Shown here piece by piece: positions 28,480-40,081 of a stretch of DNA of 64,000 nt (positions are counted from its first letter, which is position 1; every line of letters starts with the position of its first letter). Both the position numbers and the translations under genes were made by a program. Origin of the DNA: Bryoerythrophyllum caledonicum (lineage: Eukaryota > Streptophyta > Bryopsida > Pottiales > Pottiaceae); the NCBI GenBank assembly GCA_963971425.1, contig OZ020525.1, positions 9,655,560 to 9,719,559 of the forward strand. The letters run 5' to 3'. The notes below the pieces were generated by a model. It worked only from the letters and a program-made list of their open reading frames with translations. It searched no databases and was not told where the DNA came from.

Positions 28480-30927
28480 ATGGGAGACGCTGATGGGACC
28501 GCTGGTGTTGGAGGAAGAGGCACCGGTGGAGTCCAAATGCCTATGGAGGACATTTTAGGGGCGTTGGCCCTATTCATGGAACAACATAGAGCAAATCAAG
28601 GTGGGCAAGGTGCCACTAAGGCTCTTAAAGCTGTTGTTTCCAAGATTGGAAGGTTCGATGGCAAGAACATCTCTAAGTTCTTGCGAACCTACGTGTGTGA
28701 GATGGAAGTGCATCAGGTTGATGACAATTAAATGATGCACATCTTTGGTATGGCCGTTGTACCTGACATTCGCGACCGGGTGCAAGAGATCCGCGAGATG
28801 GTCATCTCATGGCCAAACTTTGCTGAGCGGCTCCGAGATGAATACTTTGATGAAGACTCTGAGAGAATGACAAAGAGGTCATTTCTTGAATGGGTGGAGC
28901 AACGGCCTGGGAATTCGATGGGTCCCAACGAGCTGTTGAGAGACTTTGAGAAGAAGTTCAGTCAACTACCCATGGCAGAGAGGCGCCTTTTGGATTCTAG
29001 GAAGGCAGAACTTTTTCTCCAAGCAACAGATGCTGCACTTGAAGACAAGCTGCTTCTACTCCTTGGAGATCGTACGACAGAAGGGGGCTTTACTAATGAT
29101 TGGAGGAGGGTTGAAGAAACGGTGATTCTCTTGGCCAAACAACGGCGTGTGAGGTCAAGAGGCGTTGAAGTGGAGCCTATTCAGACTCCGAAGTCTCTTA
29201 AGGTGTCTTTTGCCCCAACACCTTCGACAACTTCGGGACCTACTTTGAAAACCACTAAGACCACCGAAGGAAATGCCCTCGAAGAACTTATTAAGGGTTT
29301 TCGAGAGCTAAGGGTGGAATTTACTGAGTTGAAGAAGGCTAGGGGAGCTTCTTCTTCCCAACCATCCGATGGTGCGAGGAAATATTCAAGGAGGTGTGTT
29401 TGGTGTGATGAGGAGACTGAGCACAATCTCAGAGGCTGTGAATCGTATGAAGAGGCACTCAAGAATGTTCATGTCTACTACAAAGATGGGAAGATTCACG
29501 ATGCCTCAACAAACTCTCCATTGGGGACCAATTTTGGAAGAGGTGGAATGAGGAAGCTCATGGAAGAGAAGATGGCAAGATCCAGCTACGTACAAGTGCA
29601 CGAAGCTGATACTTACCACGTTCAAGTCGAGCACCATTCAGATAAAGCTTTATCTGTTCAAACTCAAATATTAATGAAGAGAGGAGCTCAAGCCATCAGA
29701 AATGCAACTGGATGGGAAGATCCAATTGATGCAAATAGCATCAGGGCATTTATGTATGAAGAAAAGGACAATGATGAGCTCCGCGAGGCCTCCGTTGAAG
29801 AAAAACGTGTAAGACTTGATGCTGACGATGGTGTTGAGCCAGAAGCAAAGAGAAGATCTCCAGTGCAGAATGAGCCTGCAAAGGAGATGAGAAAGAGGGT
29901 TCCTACACGTTCAAAGCCGACGGACCCTAGTACTGTGCGCCCTAGTGATGCACCGTTACCAAAGGAATGGTGGGAGAAGAATAAAGAGAAAGAGAAGAAT
30001 GGGCCAAGCAGACATTCCAGTGATAGCAAAAGAGGAGAAGAAAAAGGAGACTCTACCAAGGTGAAGGGAAAAATGCCTGCTTACAAGCTCCAGTCAGACA
30101 TTGAGACCTCTATTGATCTGAAAGGGGTATTGGAGGAAAGGATCTTGGATGCCAAGATCGAATTTACATTGAGAGAAGCACTTGGCATAGCCAAGAAAGA
30201 TTTCCATGAGTTAATCATTGACATCATCAAGAGGAAGAGGCAGATGACAGCTGAGGCTGTGATGGTCAGAGCTTTAGATACTCACATGACCGAAGATGAA
30301 GAGACAGAGATTGGTGAGGTATTTGCTATGATGGATGAGCCAATAGGTCAAGAAGAAGAAGTTTCCAAGGAGGAAGCACGAACCTTTCAATTCTCTTATG
30401 ATCTTCCCAACATGAAAGAAAATGAAGAGAAGATTGAGTTCGATCTACCATTTTGGGCTAGGGCCACTACTGAAACGAAGATAAAGCTCGGAGGGATCGA
30501 TGACCACGTTTTAGCCCTTGTTGATCATGGTTCAGAGATTAACATAATATCTCGAAATGTCTATGAGAAGGGCAAATGGCCAATCGACACGGATCATGGT
30601 TGAGTCATGAGAGCAGCTAATAGTGGACGGACTCGGTTGCATGGTGCTTGCCCTGCAGTACTCACGAAGATTGGAGATGTAGAGGTTGAACAAAATTTCT
30701 TTGTTCAAAATGTTAGCGCCTATCCGATAATTTTGGGCCAACCATTTATCACTGCTTCACGAATGGAGACCAAGGTGTTGGATGACGGATCTCATTATGC
30801 CCGTATCCGAAGTGTTGATGGAAAGAGGTCAGTGCAGTTCTTAACGGTGAGACCTGACAATGAGAGGCATCGACTTCAACTCAGAGAAATCCCTCTACCA
30901 ACTTCTTCGAACTTCTCGGATTTCTAG
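28480..30927 (+). pseudogene. gag-protease polyprotein, unit 2 (two nonsense codons)
   Basis: This is the most damaged gag copy. CAA to TAA at 28729-28731 (residue 84) stops translation early in the gag domain, and the TGA shared with unit 1 recurs at 30601-30603. A long open stretch restarts at the ATG at 28732. Both changes are C-to-T or G-to-A transitions. It carries Ile at residue 416. Confidence 0.88.
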
Positions 30928-30941
30928 AGGGCACACGTGGG

Positions 30942-32072
30942 ATGTGGGGATCCACGGGTGCTAAGGGAACTAAGACTGGTAGATTCCCCAATGTACATAC
31001 TAGTGTTAAGTGTGGATTTTTAAGTGTGACAAAATGTGGCTTTGAAAGATTTACGGGTGTCAAAGACTTGGACCCTGTATGTAGAAAGCTTGTGAAAAAG
31101 ATGGAGAAAAATCTTAAAAAGATGAATGTTGTAGAGGTAGATGAAAGCATTTCTGGTATTTACGAAGAAAATGGAATGCCAGATGATATCTTACAGACTT
31201 TGCAAGATCTAGAGGCAGATAAGGATGAAGAGAAGATTACACATTGCATTGTCAATGTCCATACAAGTTCAATGTATCATGAGATTTCAACAGCAATAAC
31301 AAAGCTGTGTGACTTCAAAATTGATGGACAGAGACCGGAGGCTGCAGTTTATACAAAATATAAAACTGTGGCCAAGAAAGTGAAGCCAGTGGCTACTCAG
31401 CTACCATCTGATACTGATGATCATATCAAACAAGCTGAGAAAGAGCCAAGTTTGAGAGAAGCAAGAAGGATTGGACACAAGTTTACCAAAGAGACGTTGG
31501 TAAACTTGAAGATTGGAGGAGATGATTTCTTGACTGAGCCGGAGAAGAAGAAATTTCAGGACATGCTTTCCATGCATGGAAAAGCCTTTGCTTCTTCGCC
31601 AGATGAGATTGGGTGCGTTCAACCAAGTATTGTGGCACCAATGGTTATTTTTACAGTACCACATATACCATGGGATTTGAAGCCAATTCCAGTTCCTCGA
31701 GCTCTACTACCAAAGCTTGTGGAGCTGCTTAAGGAAAAGACACGCATGGGCATACTTGAGCCTTCGATGGCTCCATATTCCAACCGATGGTTCACAGTGC
31801 CAAAGAAATCGGGAGCATTGAGGTTCATTCAAGATATGCAGCCAGCAAATGGAGTGACAATCAGAAACAAAGGCTCAGGGCCTAATGTTGATGAAGTAGC
31901 TGAAGCATTTGCGGGGCATGCAATTTATTCCATTGGAGATCTATACTCTGGTTATGATCAATTTCAACTCGCTGCTGAGAGCAGAGATTTAACAACCATG
32001 AAGACTCCACTTGGATTAGTGCGCATGTGTACATTGCCTCAAGGTGCTACCAACTCGGTGGCACATATGTAG
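30942..32072 (+). CDS. pol N-terminal ORF, unit 2 (ends at the shared RT amber)
   Basis: The translation is identical to unit 1 over all 376 residues, including Val187. The amber is at 32070-32072, in frame with the ORF at 32079. Confidence 0.85.
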   Translation: MWGSTGAKGTKTGRFPNVHTSVKCGFLSVTKCGFERFTGVKDLDPVCRKLVKKMEKNLKKMNVVEVDESISGIYEENGMPDDILQTLQDLEADKDEEKITHCIVNVHTSSMYHEISTAITKLCDFKIDGQRPEAAVYTKYKTVAKKVKPVATQLPSDTDDHIKQAEKEPSLREARRIGHKFTKETLVNLKIGGDDFLTEPEKKKFQDMLSMHGKAFASSPDEIGCVQPSIVAPMVIFTVPHIPWDLKPIPVPRALLPKLVELLKEKTRMGILEPSMAPYSNRWFTVPKKSGALRFIQDMQPANGVTIRNKGSGPNVDEVAEAFAGHAIYSIGDLYSGYDQFQLAAESRDLTTMKTPLGLVRMCTLPQGATNSVAHM

Positions 32073-32078
32073 AGCGCC

Positions 32079-34499
32079 ATGAATCAAATCCTAAGAGATT
32101 TTGTGCCTGAGAAAACCATACCATTCGTGGATGACATTCCCATGAAGGGGTGCGAGGAGAAAGAAAGAGACTTAACCATTCAAGATGATGGTTGCAGAGC
32201 CTTTGTGAGTAATCATATTGAAGATGTGGCCAAAATCTTGAGCAAATTGGAGGAGGTCAATTTGACTCTTTCCATTGAGAAGTCCAAGTTTGGGGTTGAT
32301 GAGATTTTGGTGGTTGGACACTTGTGTGGTTCTTATGGAAGAAAGCCTAATCCTGAGAAGGTGGATGCTATTGGGAGAATGAAGGCCTGTAGCAATGTCA
32401 CTGAAGTAAGGAGGTTTTTAGGAGCCTGTGTCTTCTACCAAATTTGGATCCCTCATTTTGCTCATATATCAGAACCTCTTTACAAGCTATTGCGCAAGAG
32501 GAACAAATTTGTTTGGCAATGTGAGCAAGACAAAGCTATGATAGAGCTGAAGAGAATCCTGGAGTCACCATCGGTTCTTAAACAAGTGAGTTATACTTGT
32601 GGAAGACCGGTGATTGTAACTGTTGATACAAGTCCAATAGCTATTGGATGGGCTGTTGGACAAGATGATGAAGAAGGGAAAAGATTTGCTATCCGATTTG
32701 GAGCAAGGATCTTGACAGAGCGACAAAGGGCTTATCCACAAGTAAAAAGAGAACTCTGGGGTGCCCTTACAACTTTAAAAGCAGACAGGAACTACTTGAT
32801 TGATGCGGAGGTAGTTTTAGAAACTGACTGCTTGCCTTTGCTGGGGATGATAACAAATTGTTCTTCACCAGACATTGCAATGCTACGCTGGATAGCCTAC
32901 ATCAAGTCTTTGAATCCTGTTCTAGTTCACATTGAAGGCAAAAAGAATTCAGTTGCCGATATGTTGTCTAGAGCAAGGTATTTCAAAGAAGAGGAGATGA
33001 TGGCTCACGAACATGGTGAAGAATTGTTACACGGAGGCTATGAGATGAACATAGATGGTGAAAGCACGTCCACTAGAGTATTGCCTTTCAAGGATGAGCT
33101 GTACGAAGGAAAGCTGAGAGATATTGGGCTCTATTTGAGCACAATGGAACGGCAAAGAAGTTGGATGGATAAGACATTCAAAGACATCAGACATCAGTCT
33201 TATGGATATCTGCTGAAAGATGGATTTCTATGGAAGAGGGCAAAAAGAGCTGGTGATGTGCCTTTAAGAGTGGTGGGAGACTCTGGAACCAAGACCCAAG
33301 TCCTACAAGAGCTTCATGATACACTCTGGGCCGGTCACAGAGGAGTGTGGGCCACTTATACAAAAATCAAGGAGAGATATTGGTGGAAGGGGCTGTACAA
33401 AGATGTTGAGGAGTTTGTAGCTTCTTGTGTAGTATGCCAATTACAATCCAAGGTGCGACACAGAGACGAATTGCATCCAACTTATCCCATTGCAATCCAT
33501 TTTCAATGGATGATCGATTTGGTTGCTATGCCAAGTGCAATGTGGGGAATGAAGTACCTTGTTTTGGCCCGAGAAGAACTCTCAAACTTTGTTGAGGGAA
33601 GAGCATTGAGGACCAAGGCCACGGAGAATGTATGCCGATTTATACTTGAAGATATTTTTAGTCGGTATGGGAGTATTGGCCGAATGAGAGCTGACAGAGG
33701 AGAGTTGAATGCTACGGAAGCCAAAGAATTTTTCAAGCAATATGGTGCGCAGTTGAAACTGACAACTGCTTACAATCCTGAGGCAAACGGCAAGATCGAG
33801 AGGGGACATCCTCCAATCATTCATGCTCTAGTCAAAGCTTGCAAAGGGAAGCCTAGTTTATGGCCAAAATTGCTACCGTTTGCACTATGGGCTGATAGAA
33901 CAACACATAGTACGGTTACCGGTTACATGCCTGTAGAACTTATGTATGGGCAGAAACCTATCATGCCGGTGGAGAACGATATTCCCACATGGGTGTTTCT
34001 TTCATGGGAAGATGGCATCAGTAGGGAAAGACTGTTGGAACTTCGTATTCAGCAGTTGGCAAGATTGCCTGAGGACCTTGAGATAGCCTTGGAGAAGATG
34101 AAAACTGCTAGATTGGGCAACAAAGAACGCTTTGACAAAACACATCGATTGAGGAGAAAACAGATCAGAGAGGGTGATTGGGTCCTTGTATTTGATAGTA
34201 CATTGGAGCATCAACACAGCACGGTACGGAAATTTGCAAAGAGATGGATTGGACCCTATGTAGTGATTAAAGTGCACCTCAATGGCACTTATTCACTTCG
34301 AGAGTTAGATGGAGTTCCTCTTCGTGTACCAGTGGCTAAGAAACGAATCAAAGTCTTTCGAAGGAGTGACAGGTTTCATCTTGAAGACTTAGAGGACATT
34401 CTCGATCCACAACAATTTGATGACACTGATCAAGCTGAAGATGAAGATGAAGATTTAGAAGATGCAGTTCGGGACAACCAAGATAGTGAGGATGACTAA
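32079..34499 (+). CDS. pol C-terminal ORF, unit 2: RT palm, RNase H, integrase
   Basis: The translation is identical to unit 1 (806 aa), with all RNase H and integrase catalytic residues kept. A 43-bp spacer ending in the PPT separates it from LTR 3. Confidence 0.9.
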   Translation: MNQILRDFVPEKTIPFVDDIPMKGCEEKERDLTIQDDGCRAFVSNHIEDVAKILSKLEEVNLTLSIEKSKFGVDEILVVGHLCGSYGRKPNPEKVDAIGRMKACSNVTEVRRFLGACVFYQIWIPHFAHISEPLYKLLRKRNKFVWQCEQDKAMIELKRILESPSVLKQVSYTCGRPVIVTVDTSPIAIGWAVGQDDEEGKRFAIRFGARILTERQRAYPQVKRELWGALTTLKADRNYLIDAEVVLETDCLPLLGMITNCSSPDIAMLRWIAYIKSLNPVLVHIEGKKNSVADMLSRARYFKEEEMMAHEHGEELLHGGYEMNIDGESTSTRVLPFKDELYEGKLRDIGLYLSTMERQRSWMDKTFKDIRHQSYGYLLKDGFLWKRAKRAGDVPLRVVGDSGTKTQVLQELHDTLWAGHRGVWATYTKIKERYWWKGLYKDVEEFVASCVVCQLQSKVRHRDELHPTYPIAIHFQWMIDLVAMPSAMWGMKYLVLAREELSNFVEGRALRTKATENVCRFILEDIFSRYGSIGRMRADRGELNATEAKEFFKQYGAQLKLTTAYNPEANGKIERGHPPIIHALVKACKGKPSLWPKLLPFALWADRTTHSTVTGYMPVELMYGQKPIMPVENDIPTWVFLSWEDGISRERLLELRIQQLARLPEDLEIALEKMKTARLGNKERFDKTHRLRRKQIREGDWVLVFDSTLEHQHSTVRKFAKRWIGPYVVIKVHLNGTYSLRELDGVPLRVPVAKKRIKVFRRSDRFHLEDLEDILDPQQFDDTDQAEDEDEDLEDAVRDNQDSEDD

Positions 34500-34542
34500 G
34501 TTTGGCACATACCAGAGGATGTGCAGGTTTAGAGAGGGTGAA

Positions 34543-36433
34543 TGTCCTAATGGAAATTCTTCCATCATGTACATACAAGTATTAGTCTTTATATGTGTGG
34601 ATTTTAATAAGTAAGGAGTTGGGATAAAAAGGTTTGGCCGTGGTGAGAACTACGGTTTGAGGATTTGGGCAAGTGTTAGCATGTAGGTGCTGCACCGCTC
34701 TTGTCACTGCTCAGGGGGGTAGGTAGCGGGTTGACTGGTATTTTTCCTGCCTCACTAGCGAGCCAAGCCGTGGGCCGCTCAACCACTCGACGGGCTCGAT
34801 CGGGTTCGAACCCGGACTGGCGGCGGCCACTGACCACGACATTTCCAGCCAACCAAGTCCACGACTTGGCGATCAGGTTGTGCGAATCAACACCTTTATA
34901 CGTCCGTTCCATCAGCTACCTTACGATAAGTTTTTATTTATTTATTTTTTAGTTATTTTTTTTATTTTACTTATCTTGTTGGTTGGAAGGTCTAAATTTT
35001 TAGTCTTTCAATAAATAAAAGACTAGGGGATTTATGTGGTTGAAAGTGGAAAGGATAAGAAAGTAGCAAAGTACCTTGTGGGGTACTTTGGATAGGGTGA
35101 CATGGGCTGGAGTGCCGACGTCCACTTGAGGTGAAAAAGTTGGGAAAGATATTCCTTAGTGGGTGTGTGTGTGTGTGCGGGTGAGAGAGGAAGGGTTTGG
35201 AGCAGAACTTTGACTGTGTGTAACTCGTTGAGCTTGAACGATATGGAATTGAAAATTTGTGATCTTGTTCCTTGTTTTGAGAGCTTTCTATACTCGTTTT
35301 AAATTTTGAATTCGGAGTTGTAGAGAAAAAGTTATTGAGGTTTTAATTCTGTGAAAACCCGAGGCCATCCATTGAGAGGCAGAGGTTTCGAGGAGCCACA
35401 ACTTTTTCTGTAGTTCTCAATTTGATTTGAGATTTGGAGGGTGTATGCGTCTCTATCTTAGCTTTCTAGAAAGATATCACAATTGAGATTTGGAGTTGTG
35501 AGCAAGAAGTTATAGAGATTTGAATGAATAGGGGTAGGCAGAACTTTGATTGTCCATAACTTTTGGACAGTAGTTTGGAATTGTTTGAGAATTGGAAGGT
35601 GCGTAAACCATGGTCATAGCTCTTCAAAAAGTTAATACAATTGAGATTTGGAGTTTTGAAGAAGAAGTTATGAGCGATTGAATATCTGGAGGGGCAGAAC
35701 TTTGAACTCGTATATCTTTCGGACAGTAGTTTAGATTGACTTGAAATTTGGAGGAGTGTTAGTTGTCTGAATTAGCTTTCCAGAGAGCTATTACACTTAG
35801 TATTTGAAGTTTTGAGTCATCGGTGTCACTTGTTTGAAGGTTACAGCCTTGGTGAAACTTTTCCATTGTGTTTTTGAACACTTCTTTTGAGTTTCTTAGT
35901 GTTTTTGAACACTTGAAGACTTTGGAGTTGAAGGATGGAAGAATTGAAGACTTGAGGATTGAAGAGAAGAGAAGATGGGGACAAGTGTGTTGTGTCTTGT
36001 GGTCCGATTTCTTTTTTTGTGATTCCAAGCCAGTTTTGGAGGCTAGTTGTATTTCAATTCTGTTCTTGTAAACTTTGTTGCGGCGAAGTGGGGTTAATTG
36101 CCCACACGGTCGTGTTTATGTCGTTCCCACCGGTGAGGCACGTTTGCTGGTCACCGTGGGTTTGAATTTTAGGAGCCAATCTTTCGGACGGTTTCAGCTT
36201 GTGGTCTGGCCGTCCCGTTTTACCCGTCCGAGGCCGTGGTTTCTTATCACCCACCTTTACCCTTAACCCTTTATAACCACCACAGGATAGGCCAACGGGG
36301 AGGAGTTTGAAGACTGAAGACTGAAGACTGAAGACCGAAGACCACAAGATTTGACAGAACTCCGTAGCAGACTATACGAAGTCGCAGCCAGATACCTCGC
36401 GTATTCTCAAAGCGCTCCCCTCTCTACACGACA
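34543..36433 (+). repeat. LTR 3
   Basis: It is the 3' LTR of unit 2 and the 5' LTR of unit 3. A unique C-to-T at 34651 breaks the CCGTGG/CCACGG hairpin. Otherwise it matches LTR 2 by eye. Confidence 0.93.
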
Positions 36434-36482
36434 TTTGGTGCTTCCACTGAGAGAATTTTGAGGCGACTTGCGTGGTTTTGCT

Positions 36483-38930
36483 ATGGGAGACGCTGATGGG
36501 ACCGCTGGTGTTGGAGGAAGAGGCACCGGTGGAGTCCAAATGCCTATGGAGGACATTTTAGGGGCGTTGGCCCTATTCATGGAACCACATAGAGCAAATC
36601 AAGGTGGGCAAGGTGCCACTAAGGCTCTTAAAGCTGTTGTTTCCAAGATTGGAAGGTTCGATGGCAAGAACATCTCTAAGTTCTTGCGAACCTACGTGTG
36701 TGAGATGGAAGTGCATCAGGTTGATGACAATCAAATGATGCACATCTTTGGTATGGCCGTTGTACCTGACATTCGCGACCGGGTGCAAGAGATCCGCGAG
36801 ATGGTCATCTCATGGCCAAACTTTGCTGAGCGGCTCCGAGATGAATACTTTGATGAAGACTCTGAGAGAATGACAAAGAGGTCATTTCTTGAATGGGTGG
36901 AGCAACGGCCTGGGAATTCGATGGGTCCCAACGAGCTGTTGAGAGACTTTGAGAAGAAGTTCAGTCAACTACCCATGGCAGAGAGGCGCCTTTTGGATTC
37001 TAGGAAGGCAGAACTTTTTCTCCAAGCAACAGATGCTGCACTTGAAGACAAGCTGCTTCTACTCCTTGGAGATCGTACGACAGAAGGGGGCTTTACTAAT
37101 GATTGGAGGAGGGTTGAAGAAACGGTGATTCTCTTGGCCAAACAACGGCGTGTGAGGTCAAGAGGCGTTGAAGTGGAGCCTATTCAGACTCCGAAGTCTC
37201 TTAAGGTGTCTTTTGCCCCAACACCTTCGACAACTTCGGGACCTACTTTGAAAACCACTAAGACCACCGAAGGAAATGCCCTCGAAGAACTTATTAAGGG
37301 TTTTCGAGAGCTAAGGGTGGAATTTACTGAGTTGAAGAAGGCTAGGGGAGCTTCTTCTTCCCAACCATCCGATGGTGCGAGGAAATATTCAAGGAGGTGT
37401 GTTTGGTGTGATGAGGAGACTGAGCACAATCTCAGAGGCTGTGAATCGTATGAAGAGGCACTCAAGAATGTTCATGTCTACTACAAAGATGGGAAGATTC
37501 ACGATGCCTCAACAAACTCTCCATTGGGGACCAATTTTGGAAGAGGTGGAATGAGGAAGCTCATGGAAGAGAAGATGGCAAGATCCAGCTACGTACAAGT
37601 GCACGAAGCTGATACTTACCACGTTCAAGTCGAGCACCATTCAGATAAAGTTTTATCTGTTCAAACTCAAATATTAATGAAGAGAGGAGCTCAAGCCATC
37701 AGAAATGCAACTGGATGGGAAGATCCAGTTGATGCAAATAGCATCAGGGCATTTATGTATGAAGAAAAGGACAATGATGAGCTCCGCGAGGCCTCCGTTG
37801 AAGAAAAACGTGTAAGACTTGATGCTGACGATGGTGTTGAGCCAGAAGCAAAGAGAAGATCTCCAGTGCAGAATGAGCCTGCAAAGGAGATGAGAAAGAG
37901 GGTTCCTACATGTTCAAAGCCGACGGACCCTAGTACTGTGCGCCCTAGTGATGCACCGTTACCAAAGGAATGGTGGGAGAAGAATAAAGAGAAAGAGAAG
38001 AATGGGCCAAGCAGACATTCCAGTGATAGCAAAAGAGGAGAAGAAAAAGGAGACTCTACCAAGGTGAAGGGAAAAATGCCTGCTTACAAGCTCCAGTCAG
38101 ACATTGAGACCTCTATTGATCTGAAAGGGGTATTGGAGGAAAGGATCTTGGATGCCAAGATCGAATTTACATTGAGAGAAGCACTTGGCATAGCCAAGAA
38201 AGATTTCCATGAGTTAATCATTGACATCATCAAGAGGAAGAGGCAGATGACAGCTGAGGCTGTGATGGTCAGAGCTTTAGATACTCACATGACCGAAGAT
38301 GAAGAGACAGAGATTGGTGAGGTATTTGCTATGATGGATGAGCCAATAGGTCAAGAAGAAGAAGTTTCCAAGGAGGAAGCACGAACCTTTCAATTCTCTT
38401 ATGATCTTCCCAACATGAAAGAAAATGAAGAGAAGATTGAGTTCGATCTACCATTTTGGGCTAGGGCCACTACTGAAACGAAGATAAAGCTCGGAGGGAT
38501 CGATGACCACGTTTTAGCCCTTGTTGATCATGGTTCAGAGATTAACATAATATCTCGAAATGTCTATGAGAAGGGCAAATGGCCAATCGACACGGATCAT
38601 GGTTGGGTCATGAGAGCAGCTAATAGTGGACGGACTCGGTTGCATGGTGCTTGCCCTGCAGTACTCACGAAGATTGGAGATGTAGAGGTTGAACAAAATT
38701 TCTTTGTTCAAAATGTTAGCGCCTATCCGATAATTTTGGGCCAACCATTTATCACTGCTTCACGAATGGAGACCAAGGTGTTGGATGACGGATCTCATTA
38801 TGCCCGTATCCGAAGTGTTGATGGAAAGAGGTCAGTGCAGTTCTTAACGGTGAGACCTGACAATGAGAGGCATCGACTTCAACTCAGAGAAATCCCTCTA
38901 CCAACTTCTTCGAACTTCTCGGATTTCTAG
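36483..38930 (+). CDS. gag: gag-protease polyprotein, unit 3 (intact, 815 aa)
   Basis: The polyprotein forms the virus-like particle core and contains the aspartic protease that processes it. I chose ATG 36483 (MGDADGT). An upstream TTG in the same frame is not a credible start. A Retrotrans_gag-like region spans about 55-200 (FDGKNISKFL, RLRDEYFDEDSERM). A zinc knuckle of form C-X2-C-X5-H-X4-C lies at 306-320, one residue longer than the usual spacing. A charged Lys/Glu-rich linker spans about 425-530. A retropepsin-like domain follows, with active-site loop VDHGS (DHG at 682-684, where DSG or DTG is usual) and the ILGQP motif near 751-755. Unique here: Cys477 in place of Arg (CpG C-to-T at 37911). 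It carries Pro35, Val390 and Val416. Confidence 0.92.
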   Translation: MGDADGTAGVGGRGTGGVQMPMEDILGALALFMEPHRANQGGQGATKALKAVVSKIGRFDGKNISKFLRTYVCEMEVHQVDDNQMMHIFGMAVVPDIRDRVQEIREMVISWPNFAERLRDEYFDEDSERMTKRSFLEWVEQRPGNSMGPNELLRDFEKKFSQLPMAERRLLDSRKAELFLQATDAALEDKLLLLLGDRTTEGGFTNDWRRVEETVILLAKQRRVRSRGVEVEPIQTPKSLKVSFAPTPSTTSGPTLKTTKTTEGNALEELIKGFRELRVEFTELKKARGASSSQPSDGARKYSRRCVWCDEETEHNLRGCESYEEALKNVHVYYKDGKIHDASTNSPLGTNFGRGGMRKLMEEKMARSSYVQVHEADTYHVQVEHHSDKVLSVQTQILMKRGAQAIRNATGWEDPVDANSIRAFMYEEKDNDELREASVEEKRVRLDADDGVEPEAKRRSPVQNEPAKEMRKRVPTCSKPTDPSTVRPSDAPLPKEWWEKNKEKEKNGPSRHSSDSKRGEEKGDSTKVKGKMPAYKLQSDIETSIDLKGVLEERILDAKIEFTLREALGIAKKDFHELIIDIIKRKRQMTAEAVMVRALDTHMTEDEETEIGEVFAMMDEPIGQEEEVSKEEARTFQFSYDLPNMKENEEKIEFDLPFWARATTETKIKLGGIDDHVLALVDHGSEINIISRNVYEKGKWPIDTDHGWVMRAANSGRTRLHGACPAVLTKIGDVEVEQNFFVQNVSAYPIILGQPFITASRMETKVLDDGSHYARIRSVDGKRSVQFLTVRPDNERHRLQLREIPLPTSSNFSDF

Positions 38931-38944
38931 AGGGCACACGTGGG

Positions 38945-40075
38945 ATGTGGGGATCCACGGGTGCTAAGGGAACTAAGACTGGTAGATTCCCCAATGTACA
39001 TACTAGTGTTAAGTGTGGATTTTTAAGTGTGACAAAATGTGGCTTTGAAAGATTTACGGGTGTCAAAGACTTGGACCCTGTATGTAGAAAGCTTGTGAAA
39101 AAGATGGAGAAAAATCTTAAAAAGATGAATGTTGTAGAGGTAGATGAAAGCATTTCTGGTATTTACGAAGAAAATGGAATGCCAGATGATATCTTACAGA
39201 CTTTGCAAGATCTAGAGGCAGATAAGGATGAAGAGAAGATTACACATTGCATTGTCAATGTCCATACAAGTTCAATGTATCATGAGATTTCAACAGCAAT
39301 AACAAAGCTGTGTGACTTCAAAATTGATGGACAGAGACCGGAGGCTGCAGTTTATACAAAATATAAAACTGTGGCCAAGAAAGTGAAGCCAGTGGCTACT
39401 CAGCTACCATCTGATACTGATGATCATATCAAACAAGCTGAGAAAGAGCCAAGTTTGAGAGAAGCAAGAAGGATTGGACACAAGTTTACCAAAGAGACGT
39501 TGGTAAACTTGAAGATTGGAGGAGATGATTTCTTGACTGAGCCGGAGAAGAAGAAATTTCAGGACATGCTTTCCATGCATGGAAAAGCCTTTGCTTCTTC
39601 GCCAGATGAGATTGGGTGCGTTCAACCAAGTATTGTGGCACCAATGGTTATTTTTACAGTACCACATATACCATGGGATTTGAAGCCAATTCCAGTTCCT
39701 CGAGCTCTACTACCAAAGCTTGTGGAGCTGCTTAAGGAAAAGACACGCATGGGCATACTTGAGCCTTCGATGGCTCCATATTCCAACCGATGGTTCACAG
39801 TGCCAAAGAAATCGGGAGCATTGAGGTTCATTCAAGATATGCAGCCAGCAAATGGAGTGACAATCAGAAACAAAGGCTCAGGGCCTAATGTTGATGAAGT
39901 AGCTGAAGCATTTGCGGGGCATGCAATTTATTCCATTGGAGATCTATACTCTGGTTATGATCAATTTCAACTCGCTGCTGAGAGCAGAGATTTAACAACC
40001 ATGAAGACTCCACTTGGATTAGTGCGCATGTGTACATTGCCTCAAGGTGCTACCAACTCGGTGGCACATATGTAG
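38945..40075 (+). CDS. pol N-terminal ORF, unit 3 (ends at the shared RT amber)
   Basis: Same 376-aa product as units 1 and 2, with Val187. Here the upstream gag-protease is intact, so this is the leftmost unit in which the only block to a full Gag-Pol would be the frame change at 38867-38930 and the amber at 40073-40075. Confidence 0.87.
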   Translation: MWGSTGAKGTKTGRFPNVHTSVKCGFLSVTKCGFERFTGVKDLDPVCRKLVKKMEKNLKKMNVVEVDESISGIYEENGMPDDILQTLQDLEADKDEEKITHCIVNVHTSSMYHEISTAITKLCDFKIDGQRPEAAVYTKYKTVAKKVKPVATQLPSDTDDHIKQAEKEPSLREARRIGHKFTKETLVNLKIGGDDFLTEPEKKKFQDMLSMHGKAFASSPDEIGCVQPSIVAPMVIFTVPHIPWDLKPIPVPRALLPKLVELLKEKTRMGILEPSMAPYSNRWFTVPKKSGALRFIQDMQPANGVTIRNKGSGPNVDEVAEAFAGHAIYSIGDLYSGYDQFQLAAESRDLTTMKTPLGLVRMCTLPQGATNSVAHM

Positions 40076-40081
40076 AGCGCC

